Below, one piece after another: positions 15,686-24,360 of a stretch of 64,000 nucleotides of DNA (positions within the stretch are counted from its first letter, which is position 1; each line of letters begins with the position of its first letter). The translations under genes were made by a program, and so were the position numbers. The stretch comes from Formivibrio citricus. GTDB taxonomy: Bacteria > Pseudomonadota > Gammaproteobacteria > Burkholderiales > Chitinibacteraceae. The notes below the pieces were generated by a model. That model did not search any database. It worked only from the letters and a program-made list of their open reading frames with translations, and was not told the origin of the DNA. Location: NCBI RefSeq assembly GCF_900115065.1, contig NZ_FOVE01000012.1, forward strand, positions 1 to 64,000. Direction: 5' to 3'.

Positions 15686-18600
15686 GCGAGAGCCGTTTCA
15701 ACCTATCTGCGCTCGCGGTACGCGAACGCGCCATCACCCTGTTCCTGATCTTCCTGATCTCTGCCGCCGGCATTCTCGCGTTCTTCAAGCTTGGGCGCGC
15801 GGAAGACCCGCCGTTCACGATCAAGCAGATGACCATCGTCACCGCATGGCCGGGCGCGACGGCGCAGGAGATGCAGGACCAGGTCGCCGAACCGCTGGAA
15901 AAGCGCATGCAGGAACTGCGCTGGTACGACCGCACGGAAACCTTCACCCGCCCGGGCCTCGCCTTCACCATGGTATCCCTGCGCGACAGCGCCCCGCCTT
16001 CGCAGGTTCAGGAGGAGTTCTACCAGGCCCGCAAGAAGATCAGCGACGAAGCCAGGAAATTGCCTGCTGGCGTCATCGGACCGATGGTCAACGACGAATA
16101 TGCAGACGTGACGTTTGCGCTCTTCGCCCTCAAGGCCAAGGGCGAACCGCAAAGACGGCTGGTACGCGATGCGGAAGTGCTGCGCCAGCAACTGCTGCAT
16201 GTTGCGGGCGTGAAGAAGGTCAACATCATCGGCGAGCAGCCCGAACGTATCTTCGTCTCTTTCTCCCACGACCGCCTGGCCACGTTGGGCGTCGCGCCGC
16301 AAGACATCTTTGCCGCACTCAACGGCCAGAATGTGCTGACCCCCGCCGGCTCGATCGAGACCAAGGGGCCGCAGGTCTTCGTGCGCATCGATGGCGCCTT
16401 CGACACGCTGGAGAAGATCCGCCAGACCCCCATCGTCGCGCAGGGGCGCACGCTGAAGTTGTCGGATGTGGCGAGCGTCGAGCGTGGTTATGAAGACCCC
16501 GCGACCTTCATGGTCCGCAACGGCGGCGAGCCGGCCCTGTTGCTCGGTGTCGTGATGCGCGACGACTGGAACGGGCTCGATCTGGGCAAGGCGCTTGGGG
16601 CGGAAGTCACCCGAATCAACGCGGAACTCCCGCTGGGCATGACGCTGACCAAGGTCACCGATCAGGCCGTCAACATCAGCTCGGCGGTTGACGAGTTCAT
16701 GGTCAAGTTTTTCGTCGCCTTGCTCGTCGTGATGGTGGTCTGCTTTGTCAGCATGGGTTGGCACGTCGGCATCGTGGTCGCGGCGGCCGTGCCGCTGACG
16801 CTGGCGGCGGTGTTCGTCATCATGGCGGCCACTGGAAAGAACTTCGACCGCATCACGCTCGGCTCGCTGATCCTGGCGCTGGGCCTGCTGGTGGACGACG
16901 CCATCATCGCCATCGAGATGATGGTGGTGAAGATGGAGGAAGGGTATAGCCGCATTGCCGCGTCGGCCTATGCCTGGAGTCATACCGCGGCCCCCATGCT
17001 CTCGGGTACGCTGGTCACGGCCGTCGGTTTCATGCCCAACGGCTTCGCCCGCTCCACGGCGGGTGAATACACCAGCAACATGTTCTGGATCGTCGGCATC
17101 GCCCTGATCGCCTCGTGGGTGGTGGCTGTGGTGTTCACACCCTACCTCGGGGTGAAGCTCTTGCCCGACTTCAAGAAAGTCGAAGGGGGGCACGAGGCCA
17201 TCTATAACACGCCGCGCTACAACCGCTTCCGCCAGGTGCTGGGGCGCGTCATCGCCCGCAAGTGGATTGTCGCCGGTACGGTGATCGGTCTGTTCGTGGT
17301 GGCAGTGCTGGGTATGGCGATGGTCAAGAAGCAGTTCTTCCCGACCTCCGACCGGCCGGAAGTGCTGGTCGAGGTGCAGATGCCTTACGGCGCCTCGATC
17401 GGGCAAACCAGCGCCGCGACGGCAAAGGTCGAAGCCTGGCTGGCAAAGCAGCAGGAGGCCAGGATCGTGACGGCCTACATCGGCCAGGGTGCTCCCCGCT
17501 TCTTCCTGGCCATGGCGCCCGAACTGCCCGACCCTTCATTCGCCAAGATCGTGGTGCTCGCGGGCAACGACAAGGAGCGGGAAGCCCTCAAGTTCAGACT
17601 GCGCCAGGCCGTGGCCGACGGCCTGGCGCCCGAGGCGCGGGTACGCGTCACCCAGATCGTGTTCGGGCCGCCTTCACCCTTCCCGGTGGCCTACCGCGTC
17701 ACAGGGCCGGACCCGGACAAGCTGCGCGAGATTGCCGCCGAGGTCGAGGGCGTCATGCATGCCAGCCCGATGATGCGCACCGTCAACACGGACTGGGGGG
17801 CGCGTGTCCCGACCCTGCACTTCACCCTCGATCAGGACCGGCTCCATGCCTTGGGGCTGAGCTCCAGCTCGGTGGCCCTGCAGTTGCAGTTCTTGCTGAG
17901 CGGAGCACCGCTGACGGAGGTGCGCGACGATATCCGCTCGGTGCAAGTGGTAGGCCGTGCAGCCGGCGCTATCCGTCTCGACCCCGCGAAGATTGCCGGC
18001 TTCACGCTGGTCGGGTCGACCGGGCAGCGCATTCCGCTGTCGCAGGTGGGCAAGGTCGAGGTGCGCATGGAAGACCCGATCCTGCGGCGGCGTGACCGCA
18101 CGCCGACGATCACCGTGCGCGGAGACATCGCCGAAGGCTTGCAGCCGCCGGACGTATCGACAGCCATGACCAAGGAGCTTCAACCCATCATGGCCAAGCT
18201 GCCGAGCGGCTACCGCATTGTGGAGGCTGGCGCCATCGAGGAAGCCGGCAAGGCGACGGTCGCCATGCTGCCGATCTTCCCCATCATGCTGGCGGCCACC
18301 CTGCTGATCATCATCCTGCAGGTCCGCTCGATCTCCGGCATGGTCATGGTCTTCCTGACCAGTCCGCTCGGGCTGATCGGCGTGGTGCCGACGCTGATCC
18401 TGTTCCAGCAGCCCTTCGGCATCAATGCGCTGGTCGGCTTGATTGCGCTGTCGGGCATCCTCATGCGCAACACGCTGATCCTGATCGGGCAGATTCGAGA
18501 AAACGAACAGGCCGGGCTCGATCCATACCGTGCGGTAGTCGAGGCCACCGTGCAGCGCGCGCGCCCGGTGATCCTGACCGCACTGGCGGCGATCCTGGCC

Positions 18601-18750
18601 TTCATCCCGCTGACCCATTCGGTGTTCTGGGGAACGCTGGCCTACACGCTGATTGGCGGCACGCTCGCCGGCACGGTGCTGACGCTCGTGTTCCTGCCTG
18701 CCATGTATTCCATCTGGTTCAAGATCAGACCAGCGGCCTCGCAAGGCTGA
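15682..18750 (+). CDS. RND-family multidrug efflux permease (HAE1/AcrB-like)
   Basis: A 1022-residue proton-driven inner-membrane pump. TM1 (ITLFLIFLISAAGILAFF), two large periplasmic loops and the central TM4 are evident. The proton-relay pair Asp405-Asp406 sits in LLVDDAIIAIEMM, equivalent to AcrB Asp407/408. In TM10 the position of AcrB Lys940 is occupied by Arg (about residue 929, in LMRNTLILIGQ), as in other MexF-distant HAE1 relatives. The second half repeats the porter-domain pattern, ending in LPAMYSIWFKI. Translation is coupled to the MFP gene. Substrates cannot be predicted. The cassette OMF/TetR/MFP/RND is self-contained and may have arrived as a unit. Confidence 0.93.
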   Translation: MSESRFNLSALAVRERAITLFLIFLISAAGILAFFKLGRAEDPPFTIKQMTIVTAWPGATAQEMQDQVAEPLEKRMQELRWYDRTETFTRPGLAFTMVSLRDSAPPSQVQEEFYQARKKISDEARKLPAGVIGPMVNDEYADVTFALFALKAKGEPQRRLVRDAEVLRQQLLHVAGVKKVNIIGEQPERIFVSFSHDRLATLGVAPQDIFAALNGQNVLTPAGSIETKGPQVFVRIDGAFDTLEKIRQTPIVAQGRTLKLSDVASVERGYEDPATFMVRNGGEPALLLGVVMRDDWNGLDLGKALGAEVTRINAELPLGMTLTKVTDQAVNISSAVDEFMVKFFVALLVVMVVCFVSMGWHVGIVVAAAVPLTLAAVFVIMAATGKNFDRITLGSLILALGLLVDDAIIAIEMMVVKMEEGYSRIAASAYAWSHTAAPMLSGTLVTAVGFMPNGFARSTAGEYTSNMFWIVGIALIASWVVAVVFTPYLGVKLLPDFKKVEGGHEAIYNTPRYNRFRQVLGRVIARKWIVAGTVIGLFVVAVLGMAMVKKQFFPTSDRPEVLVEVQMPYGASIGQTSAATAKVEAWLAKQQEARIVTAYIGQGAPRFFLAMAPELPDPSFAKIVVLAGNDKEREALKFRLRQAVADGLAPEARVRVTQIVFGPPSPFPVAYRVTGPDPDKLREIAAEVEGVMHASPMMRTVNTDWGARVPTLHFTLDQDRLHALGLSSSSVALQLQFLLSGAPLTEVRDDIRSVQVVGRAAGAIRLDPAKIAGFTLVGSTGQRIPLSQVGKVEVRMEDPILRRRDRTPTITVRGDIAEGLQPPDVSTAMTKELQPIMAKLPSGYRIVEAGAIEEAGKATVAMLPIFPIMLAATLLIIILQVRSISGMVMVFLTSPLGLIGVVPTLILFQQPFGINALVGLIALSGILMRNTLILIGQIRENEQAGLDPYRAVVEATVQRARPVILTALAAILAFIPLTHSVFWGTLAYTLIGGTLAGTVLTLVFLPAMYSIWFKIRPAASQG

Positions 18751-18850
18751 GCCCCAACCGGCCCCGACCTTTCAGCCGGTTGCAAGAAGTTTGGGGGGCT
18801 TGAAATGCAAGCGTTGGTGTTGTGCTTCTCCCGGCCCATTGCTTGTAGGT

Positions 18851-18955
18851 GCTGAGAAGAGAAAAGCACAAAAGGATCGGCTCCAAAGAGACAAAGGCCA
18901 GTCATTGAGACTGGCCTTTGTCGTTGATGTCGGCAGCAGTTCGGCCGGAGCGGTC
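18851..18955 (+). repeat. 105-bp island-flanking repeat, left copy, with strong hairpin
   Basis: Matches the reverse complement of 21131-21235 with only about seven mismatches. It contains a perfect 14-bp hairpin, GACAAAGGCCAGTC / GACTGGCCTTTGTC at 18890-18922 with a 5-base loop, and ends in GTCGGCAGCAGTTCGGCC. The pair brackets the AT-rich island. The hairpin is preceded by the RND permease gene, whose transcript it could terminate. Confidence 0.85.
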
Positions 18956-19271
18956 ACAGGCTCAGTCAGCCCCCAAAGCAGATATACCACTGCAACCAAC
19001 TACGAAGAAAGCCCAATGGTAGGGCGGCCTCGCCACGAAGTGGCAGCCCGCCGAATTATAGATTGCCGAAGGCAAAACAAAGAACCACCGCAATTCAATT
19101 AAAGCGGGTTTGAATATCAAACATTATTCAGCACGGGTTAATCATGCGCTATGCATTCGACGCACTGCGCTACGCTTCGAGTGCGCCTTACGGCCTTGAT
19201 GCGGCAGCAGTTCGGCCGAAGCGAAAGTTGGCTGGCTTCGCCTAATACTTCCGCTTTGTGCCCATTGCAGA
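18956..19271. other. Non-coding left arm of the AT-rich island
   Basis: No credible gene. It holds a GGGCGGC/GCCCGCC imperfect palindrome near 19022-19052, an AT-rich stretch (19078-19145), and a further fragment GCGGCAGCAGTTCGGCC at 19201-19217 that repeats the end of the 105-bp flanking repeat. The mosaic of repeat scraps suggests repeated recombination. Confidence 0.5.
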
Positions 19272-19341
19272 CATTAACGCCACGCTCTGCGGCAAATTTG
19301 GAGCGCAGCGGGAAATTTGTGATAGCCGCGTTTTGTTAGGC
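19272..19341 (-). other. attC-like palindrome at the 3' end of the orphan AT-rich gene
   Basis: Read in the gene's direction, the 70-bp segment starts with GCCTAAC, which contains the gene's own TAA stop, as in integron gene cassettes. It has an inner pair CAAATTT / AAATTTG around a 13-base centre and outer complementary pieces (TAAC, CGC / GCG, GTTA), and ends in GTTAATG where a canonical site would have GTTRRRY. The far end is therefore degenerate. No integron integrase or neighbouring cassette was found in the window. Candidate only. Confidence 0.45.
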
Positions 19342-20946
19342 ATGTTGCCCATTCTCGCTATCTAAGTCCAATTTCATGACTTCTTCAAAAAGAAAGAGCA
19401 TTCCCAATAAAAACCGATCGAACTCGGAAGCGTAATCCCCATCATCAATATTTAGCCTTAAGATAGTCTTCTCATACTCCGTACCCTTTCTATGCGCTAC
19501 GCCAGTTGATCTAACAGATTGAATGTCTTTCAATAGGCTGGAAAGCGCAGGCAAATGTGGCGATTTTAACTTTTCAAGAAGAGCTTCCATTAATGATATG
19601 GATTTGATCGACGTATCCGATATTATAAGGTGGTTTCTAAGACACCTTACATTTATAGAGTCTATCGTGATTTTTGTAAGAGCAAGTACTTGTGCATCAA
19701 ATTCCGACTGCTCATTAGTTAGCATTGATCGCAACGACTCATAAAAATGCTCATCTTTGATAGAGAGAGGTAAGAAAAGAAGCCAGCTGTATTTTTTATT
19801 CCAATATTCTTGGATATCTTTGAATTTTTGTTTGAATCTGTGCCCCGGGCTTTCGGCATCGTAGAAATTACCTAGAAAGCTCCGTTCGAAATTTGTTCTG
19901 CTAATTTTCCTTCCGTCTGGCATTAAATTAAAACTCTTCCAATAAACTTGTTCTTTGCTTGGCAGGTCTCGACCAAGATCCCCAAGAAATACTGACACAT
20001 GATTTGGCGAATTGTTATCCAATCTCAAATCCCACGCGCCCGTCCTACATAGGCGCCCATCTGCAATCTCATAGTCAGATGAGCTATAGTATTTCTGCAT
20101 AACTTCTTTACGAAAAAAAACAGGGGTTAGATAATGTGGGGCATCAGGATTAGCACCAAAATAATTAGCTAATCCATCAGGGTCACACGAAAACATCTCG
20201 GGCTCATCGATATCGCCACCAATAATGAAGTCCTGATATGCCTTCTCTTGCTCAAATGGCCATACACCACACTTCTCCACTGTCTCACATTGGATTAGTT
20301 TTTTTCCTAATATCCTCGAAAAAGATGTGTATCCATCTGAATAAGAATCTCCTGAATAGATTGTATAAGTAAGTGATTCATTGCTTATGTCATCAGAAAA
20401 ATTTGTTTTGTCCTTGTAGTGCCGAGTTAGCTCAAAGTATAGAAGCAAGTTCATCTGACGAGCGGCCAAAAAAGAACGTAAGTATCGCCTTCGAACTTTT
20501 ACTTCATTGCGCTCCACTTTGATCACTTCAACTTCGTCACCGACTTCGTCGAAGCTAATAAATGAACCAGTTTTTTTATCATGATATAGATTGTGAAAAA
20601 GGCGAAACTCTTCAAGAATTTCTATGTAGTCCTCTTTTCTTCCATGAAAGTCACGAACTAGAATTAGCCTCAAAAAGTCATAATCTAAATTGGTGTAGTA
20701 AGTCGTAATTTCTTCACCAGATTGATATGACTTACAAAAACCTGGCCCCCCACTGCCTATCATCAAGTCCCAGCCAGGACGTTGCATAGCTTGTTCTGTT
20801 TTTTCTTTACTAACAAGGGCGCAATACATTACACCATCGTGGTCTGTATCATTATTAGGCTCGTGTTTATAGACGGTAACCCATAGCTCTTCGCCGTGTT
20901 TTTTGGATAAAAAATCGATAAAGTCTTCAAATGGATTTTGTGACAT
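19336..20946 (-). CDS. Unknown AT-rich 536-residue protein with C-terminal RX5H (HEPN-like) motif
   Basis: I do not recognise the family. Base composition and codon use are strikingly AT-rich compared with every neighbour, indicating transfer. The protein has no signal peptide or membrane helix and looks cytosolic. Residues 1-150 are acidic and mixed alpha/beta; the middle contains the distinctive stretches YFGANPDAPHYLTPVFFRKEV and GDLGRDLPSKEQVYWKSFN. The C-terminal 130 residues look helical and contain R479-STGVA-H485 followed by a long helix, a pattern seen in HEPN ribonuclease domains (RX4-6H). Its stop codon lies inside an attC-like palindrome and the island is bracketed by 105-bp inverted repeats. 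A defence, toxin or other accessory role is suggested by context and motif only. Confidence 0.6.
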   Translation of the reverse strand: MSQNPFEDFIDFLSKKHGEELWVTVYKHEPNNDTDHDGVMYCALVSKEKTEQAMQRPGWDLMIGSGGPGFCKSYQSGEEITTYYTNLDYDFLRLILVRDFHGRKEDYIEILEEFRLFHNLYHDKKTGSFISFDEVGDEVEVIKVERNEVKVRRRYLRSFLAARQMNLLLYFELTRHYKDKTNFSDDISNESLTYTIYSGDSYSDGYTSFSRILGKKLIQCETVEKCGVWPFEQEKAYQDFIIGGDIDEPEMFSCDPDGLANYFGANPDAPHYLTPVFFRKEVMQKYYSSSDYEIADGRLCRTGAWDLRLDNNSPNHVSVFLGDLGRDLPSKEQVYWKSFNLMPDGRKISRTNFERSFLGNFYDAESPGHRFKQKFKDIQEYWNKKYSWLLFLPLSIKDEHFYESLRSMLTNEQSEFDAQVLALTKITIDSINVRCLRNHLIISDTSIKSISLMEALLEKLKSPHLPALSSLLKDIQSVRSTGVAHRKGTEYEKTILRLNIDDGDYASEFDRFLLGMLFLFEEVMKLDLDSENGQHA

Positions 20947-21130
20947 AGTTTATCTCGTGAGGTGCAATCACGTAGGATGTAGTTGAGCAAAGCGAAACGC
21001 ACCGGATATTTATCCGTTTATTACTTCCAGCGCAATACGCTGCGCCCATTGTTACCCACGCCGGCATACGGCTTGTGTCTACAACCGTCCGCTTCTGGCC
21101 GATAGCTGTCATGCTAGCACGCAGTATGAC
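20947..21130. other. Upstream region of the orphan gene, repeat fragments
   Basis: No gene seen. It contains a degenerate copy of a common proteobacterial intergenic sequence (GTAGGATG then TTGAGC.AAGCGAAACGCACC, 20973-21003) and CGTCCGCTTCTGGCCGATAGC, another scrap of non-coding repeat type. The orphan gene's promoter must lie here, but no convincing -35/-10 pair is visible. Confidence 0.4.
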
Positions 21131-21235
21131 CGACCGCTTTGGCCGAACTGCTGCCGACATCAACGACAAAGGCCAGTCTCAATGACTGGCCTTTGTCTCT
21201 TTGGTGCCGATCCTTTTGCGTTTTTCTCGTCTCAG
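21131..21235 (-). repeat. 105-bp island-flanking repeat, right copy, with strong hairpin
   Basis: Inverted partner of 18851-18955. The perfect hairpin GACAAAGGCCAGTC / GACTGGCCTTTGTC lies at 21164-21196. It ends 8 bp beyond the stop of the HxlR gene, in the same relative orientation to that gene as the left copy has to the RND gene, so each copy is positioned as a terminator after the gene outside the island. Confidence 0.85.
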
Positions 21236-21242
21236 CGTCTGC

Positions 21243-21623
21243 TCAAGCGCCAGGATTCGAGGCGGCACACGCGTCGTATTGGGCTTGCGCGAGCAGCACC
21301 GTATCCATGTGCTGTTCGGCCCAATGCGCGAAGGTATTGACCGTCTGAACCAGGGATTGACCGAGATCCGTCAGCGCGTACTCCACGGTGACAGGGACGG
21401 TTGCAAAGACACTGCGCGACAGCAGGCCATCGCGCTCAAGCTTTTTCAAGGTCTGGGACAGAACTTTCTGTGAGATCCCCTTGATGTCCCGGCGCAACTG
21501 GTTGAAGCGCACGGGTTCATTCTGGAGCCGGGCAAGGATAAGCAGCGCCCACTTGTCGGCCAAGCGATCCAGCACTTGCCGCGCGGGGCATCGATCTTCA
21601 TAAACGTTGTAGGAGGGGGGCAT
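21243..21623 (-). CDS. HxlR-family regulator (QorR/YtfH-like)
   Basis: A 126-residue MarR-like winged-helix protein of the HxlR family. The typical N-terminal Cys12 in YEDRCPARQVLD is the redox/electrophile-sensing residue in QorR and HypR relatives. The DNA-binding core follows: DKWALLILARLQ, then FNQLRRDIKGISQKVLSQTL, KKLERDGLL and the VEYALTDLG wing. It is divergent from an NmrA-like quinone-reductase-type gene, exactly as E. coli ytfH (qorR) and ytfG (qorB) are. It probably represses that gene until quinone or electrophile stress oxidises Cys12. Confidence 0.9.
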   Translation of the reverse strand: MPPSYNVYEDRCPARQVLDRLADKWALLILARLQNEPVRFNQLRRDIKGISQKVLSQTLKKLERDGLLSRSVFATVPVTVEYALTDLGQSLVQTVNTFAHWAEQHMDTVLLAQAQYDACAASNPGA

Positions 21624-21759
21624 AGTCAGGGTGTCAATGTCAGGGGTGGTTACCGCAAAGAAACGTGGTAAGGAAAAAGTGCCTTCTTGTGCCGGATTCT
21701 ACCGCTGATTACTATTGTGTACCTAGTTTCTTTTTGATACCAACAAAGGAGTCCTCCCC

Positions 21760-22596
21760 ATGTCCCAGAAGATCCTCGTTCTCGGTGCCACCGGCAATGT
21801 CGGCCAACCCCTCGTGCAAGCCCTGCTGCGCAAAGGCGAGCAGGTCAAAGCAGCCTCCCGCACGGGCAAGCCGGTGGCGGGCGCGGAAGCCGTGGTTTTT
21901 GATTATGCCCGGCCCGAGACTTTCCCCGCGGCTTTTGAAGGCGTTGATCGCGCCTACGTCATGCTGCCCGCCGGCTACGTCAATCAGAAGGAGCTGCTGC
22001 TGCCCGTGATTCAGGCGGCGGCCGAGCGCCGCGTGAAAGTGGTGTTCCAGAGCGCGTTCGGCGTGGACGCCGATGATTCGATTCCCTATCGCCAGGTCGA
22101 GATCGCCCTGGAGAAGTCCGGCACGCCTTACGTGATCCTGCGTCCGAACTGGTTCTCGGATAACTTCCACACCTTCTGGAAGGCGGGGATCGAGCATGGC
22201 CAGATCACACTGCCAGCCGCCGAGGGAAAGACGAGCTTCATTGATGTGCGCGACATCGCCGAGAGCGCGGCGGCGGCCCTGACGACCGACCGCTTCGATG
22301 GCCAGGCATTCAACCTGACGGGGCCGGAGGCGATCGGCTATGGGCAGGCCGCCCAACTGCTGTCCGAAGTCATCGGCAAATCGGTCGCCTACACGCCCAT
22401 CGACGACCAGGCATTCATCGGGATGCTCACTGGCGCCGGTGTGTCCGCTGACTACGCCGGCTTTATAGCGTCGATCTTCTACCCGGTTCGGGAAGGATGG
22501 GCTGCTGCCGTCACGGATCACGTGCAGATTCTGACCGGCAAGGCTCCCCGCTCCCTGGAGACTTACGCCCGAGACAACGCGCAAGCGCTGCGCTGA
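21760..22596 (+). CDS. NmrA-like NAD(P)H-binding oxidoreductase (QorB/YtfG-like)
   Basis: A 278-residue atypical short-chain dehydrogenase. The nucleotide-binding motif GATGNVG is at 9-15, directly after the first beta strand. There is no classical YxxxK, as expected for the NmrA subgroup. The middle contains VILRPNWFSDNF and the TSFIDVRDIAESAAAAL segment shared with QorB (NADPH:quinone oxidoreductase 2) and NAD-sensing NmrA proteins. Start ATG 21760 follows AAAGGAG. Its divergent HxlR partner and the downstream SnoaL-like gene suggest a quinone/electrophile response unit. Confidence 0.88.
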   Translation: MSQKILVLGATGNVGQPLVQALLRKGEQVKAASRTGKPVAGAEAVVFDYARPETFPAAFEGVDRAYVMLPAGYVNQKELLLPVIQAAAERRVKVVFQSAFGVDADDSIPYRQVEIALEKSGTPYVILRPNWFSDNFHTFWKAGIEHGQITLPAAEGKTSFIDVRDIAESAAAALTTDRFDGQAFNLTGPEAIGYGQAAQLLSEVIGKSVAYTPIDDQAFIGMLTGAGVSADYAGFIASIFYPVREGWAAAVTDHVQILTGKAPRSLETYARDNAQALR

Positions 22597-22728
22597 GCCT
22601 TTTCAGATTGCGTAATAAACCAGCCCGGCGAGAGCCGCCCGCGACTGCGGGTACGGTGATCCGCCGGGCTTGCCTTCGCCTCGCGAATAGTCGCTTGGCC
22701 TCAAAGCAAGACATTGGGAGGAATAACA

Positions 22729-23139
22729 ATGAGCAAAGCATTTAATGAAGAACTGGCTGCGATTGAAGCGGGTGCGGTCGCCTACTTGACCGCGTTCAGC
22801 CGCGTCGACGTTGCCGCCGTGTTGGCAACATACGCTGATGACGGTGTGCTGATGGCGCCCGGCATGCCTGCGGCCGTGGGCAAGGACGAGCTCGCCGTGG
22901 TCTATCCGAACGTCTTTGCAACAGTGGGCTTCGATATGACCTATGAAATCAAGGAGGTTGTGCAAATCAGCGCCGATTGGGGTTTCGTCCGGAGTGCCAC
23001 CGAGGGTACCGAAACCAACAAGGCGACCGGCGTCGTCGTGCCCGCGGCCTATCAGGAGCTGTTCCTGCTACGCAAGTCGGCGGCCGGAGCGTGGCAGATT
23101 GCACGATACTGCACGTCCAAAATTTCTCCTGCGGGTTGA
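22729..23139 (+). CDS. SnoaL-like / DUF4440 nuclear-transport-factor-2 fold protein
   Basis: A 136-residue protein started at ATG 22729, preceded by GGGAGG. The NTF2-like fold is recognisable: an N-terminal helix with AYLTAFSRVDVAAVLATYADDGVLMAPG, a centre AVGKDELAVVYPNVF, and C-terminal strands ending in GAWQIARYC. Such proteins are small cones that bind or isomerise hydrophobic ligands; some associate with ketosteroid isomerase-like chemistry. It lies 132 bp after the NmrA-like gene in the same direction. Ligand unknown. Confidence 0.8.
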   Translation: MSKAFNEELAAIEAGAVAYLTAFSRVDVAAVLATYADDGVLMAPGMPAAVGKDELAVVYPNVFATVGFDMTYEIKEVVQISADWGFVRSATEGTETNKATGVVVPAAYQELFLLRKSAAGAWQIARYCTSKISPAG

Positions 23140-23218
23140 ATCGCGCCCAACGGGGTTGCGACTTTTGAGTTGATCGAGCTGTCGGCATTGAGCATGCAGC
23201 AATGCCGAGTTGCCCCAC

Positions 23219-24142
23219 TCAGTGGAGACGTCCGTCTCTTGCCCTGGTGGATTCGCGCATCCGTTTGATATCGCGATTTGGCGGCTCCCCGAATAGCCGG
23301 CTGTATTCCCGGCTGAACTGGGACGCGCTCTCATACCCGACACGCACTGCCGCACTGCCCGCATCCATGTTTTCGTTGAGCATCAGTTGCCGGGCATCCT
23401 GCAAGCGCAGGTTTTTCAGGTACTGCAAGGGGCTCATGCCGGCGACGGCACGAAAATGCTGCCGGAAAGTCGACGGGCTCATGTGCGCTTTGGCCGCAAG
23501 ATCGTCCATCGGCACGTCCTCCGTGTAGTGCTGCTTCAACCAGGCGATTACCTTGGCAATTTGCTGGCTCGGGGAACCGACCGCAACGAGACGGCGCAGA
23601 CTGGGGCCATGCCCGCCATTGAGCAGGCGAACGACGATCTCCTGCTGGATCAAGGGGGCGAGGAGGGGAATCAGCGGTGGTTCAGCCAGCAGCCGGACTA
23701 AGCGGGTCAGCGCGTCCTGCAGGCCTGCATCCAGTGTCTCGACGGACATTGCCCGCGTCGTTGCAACCTGAAGCGGCGTCGCAAACTCCATCTCTGCCGC
23801 CAACTGGGCGATGACTCGGGCATCCAGCTCCAGCCACATTCCGAGGAAAGGTTCGGCGGGGCTGGCGCGGGTGACATACGACACCACGGGCAAGTCCACG
23901 GTGGTGATCAGGGATTGCCCCGCCCCGTAGTCGAAGATCTCATCGCCCAGCGTGACCCGCTTGCCGCCCTGCACGATCAGCGCAAGGCCCAGGCCATAGA
24001 TGCAAGGCATCGGATCGGTGGCAGAACTGCGCCGACCAAGCTTCAGTGCCGGAATCAGTGTGCTGCAATCTCCGTCGATTTGTGCAATGCCGCCGATCAG
24101 GCTGGCAAGTTCACCGACATTCGGCTTTGTCTGAATCACCAT
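23219..24142 (-). CDS. AraC-family transcriptional regulator
   Basis: A 307-residue regulator with an AraC_N-type cupin sensor (about 25-180) and a C-terminal double HTH: first around VPMDDLAAKAHMSPSTFRQHF, second around VGYESASQFSREYSRLFGEPP. It is a paralogue-level relative of the regulator at 8350-9321, sharing the layout I.WLK.HY...DDLA..., SPLQY.K.LRL..AR.LMLNE. It is divergent from the Old Yellow Enzyme gene (218 bp apart), which it probably controls. Confidence 0.9.
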   Translation of the reverse strand: MVIQTKPNVGELASLIGGIAQIDGDCSTLIPALKLGRRSSATDPMPCIYGLGLALIVQGGKRVTLGDEIFDYGAGQSLITTVDLPVVSYVTRASPAEPFLGMWLELDARVIAQLAAEMEFATPLQVATTRAMSVETLDAGLQDALTRLVRLLAEPPLIPLLAPLIQQEIVVRLLNGGHGPSLRRLVAVGSPSQQIAKVIAWLKQHYTEDVPMDDLAAKAHMSPSTFRQHFRAVAGMSPLQYLKNLRLQDARQLMLNENMDAGSAAVRVGYESASQFSREYSRLFGEPPNRDIKRMRESTRARDGRLH

Positions 24143-24360
24143 CCCATATCCTCTTGGATTAACGTGTTTGACTTGGTATTGCGAAGCTGAAGCTTAGCAT
24201 TGCCGGACGCCAACAGACTCCGTTATTGATTGCATCTCGTCGAATCAGGCAAATATCAAGGCAGTTTTGGCAAACGGGTCCGGGGCATTCAGGGCCACAC
24301 TGCGTGTCATCGGGCCCAAAACGGCCGCAGACCTTCTTTCCCAACAACGGAGATTCAATT

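Noticed and set aside
19272-19341. The region as proof of an active integron
   Set aside because: Only one attC-like site, degenerate at the far box, and no integrase or array in view; kept as a candidate, not as an integron call.
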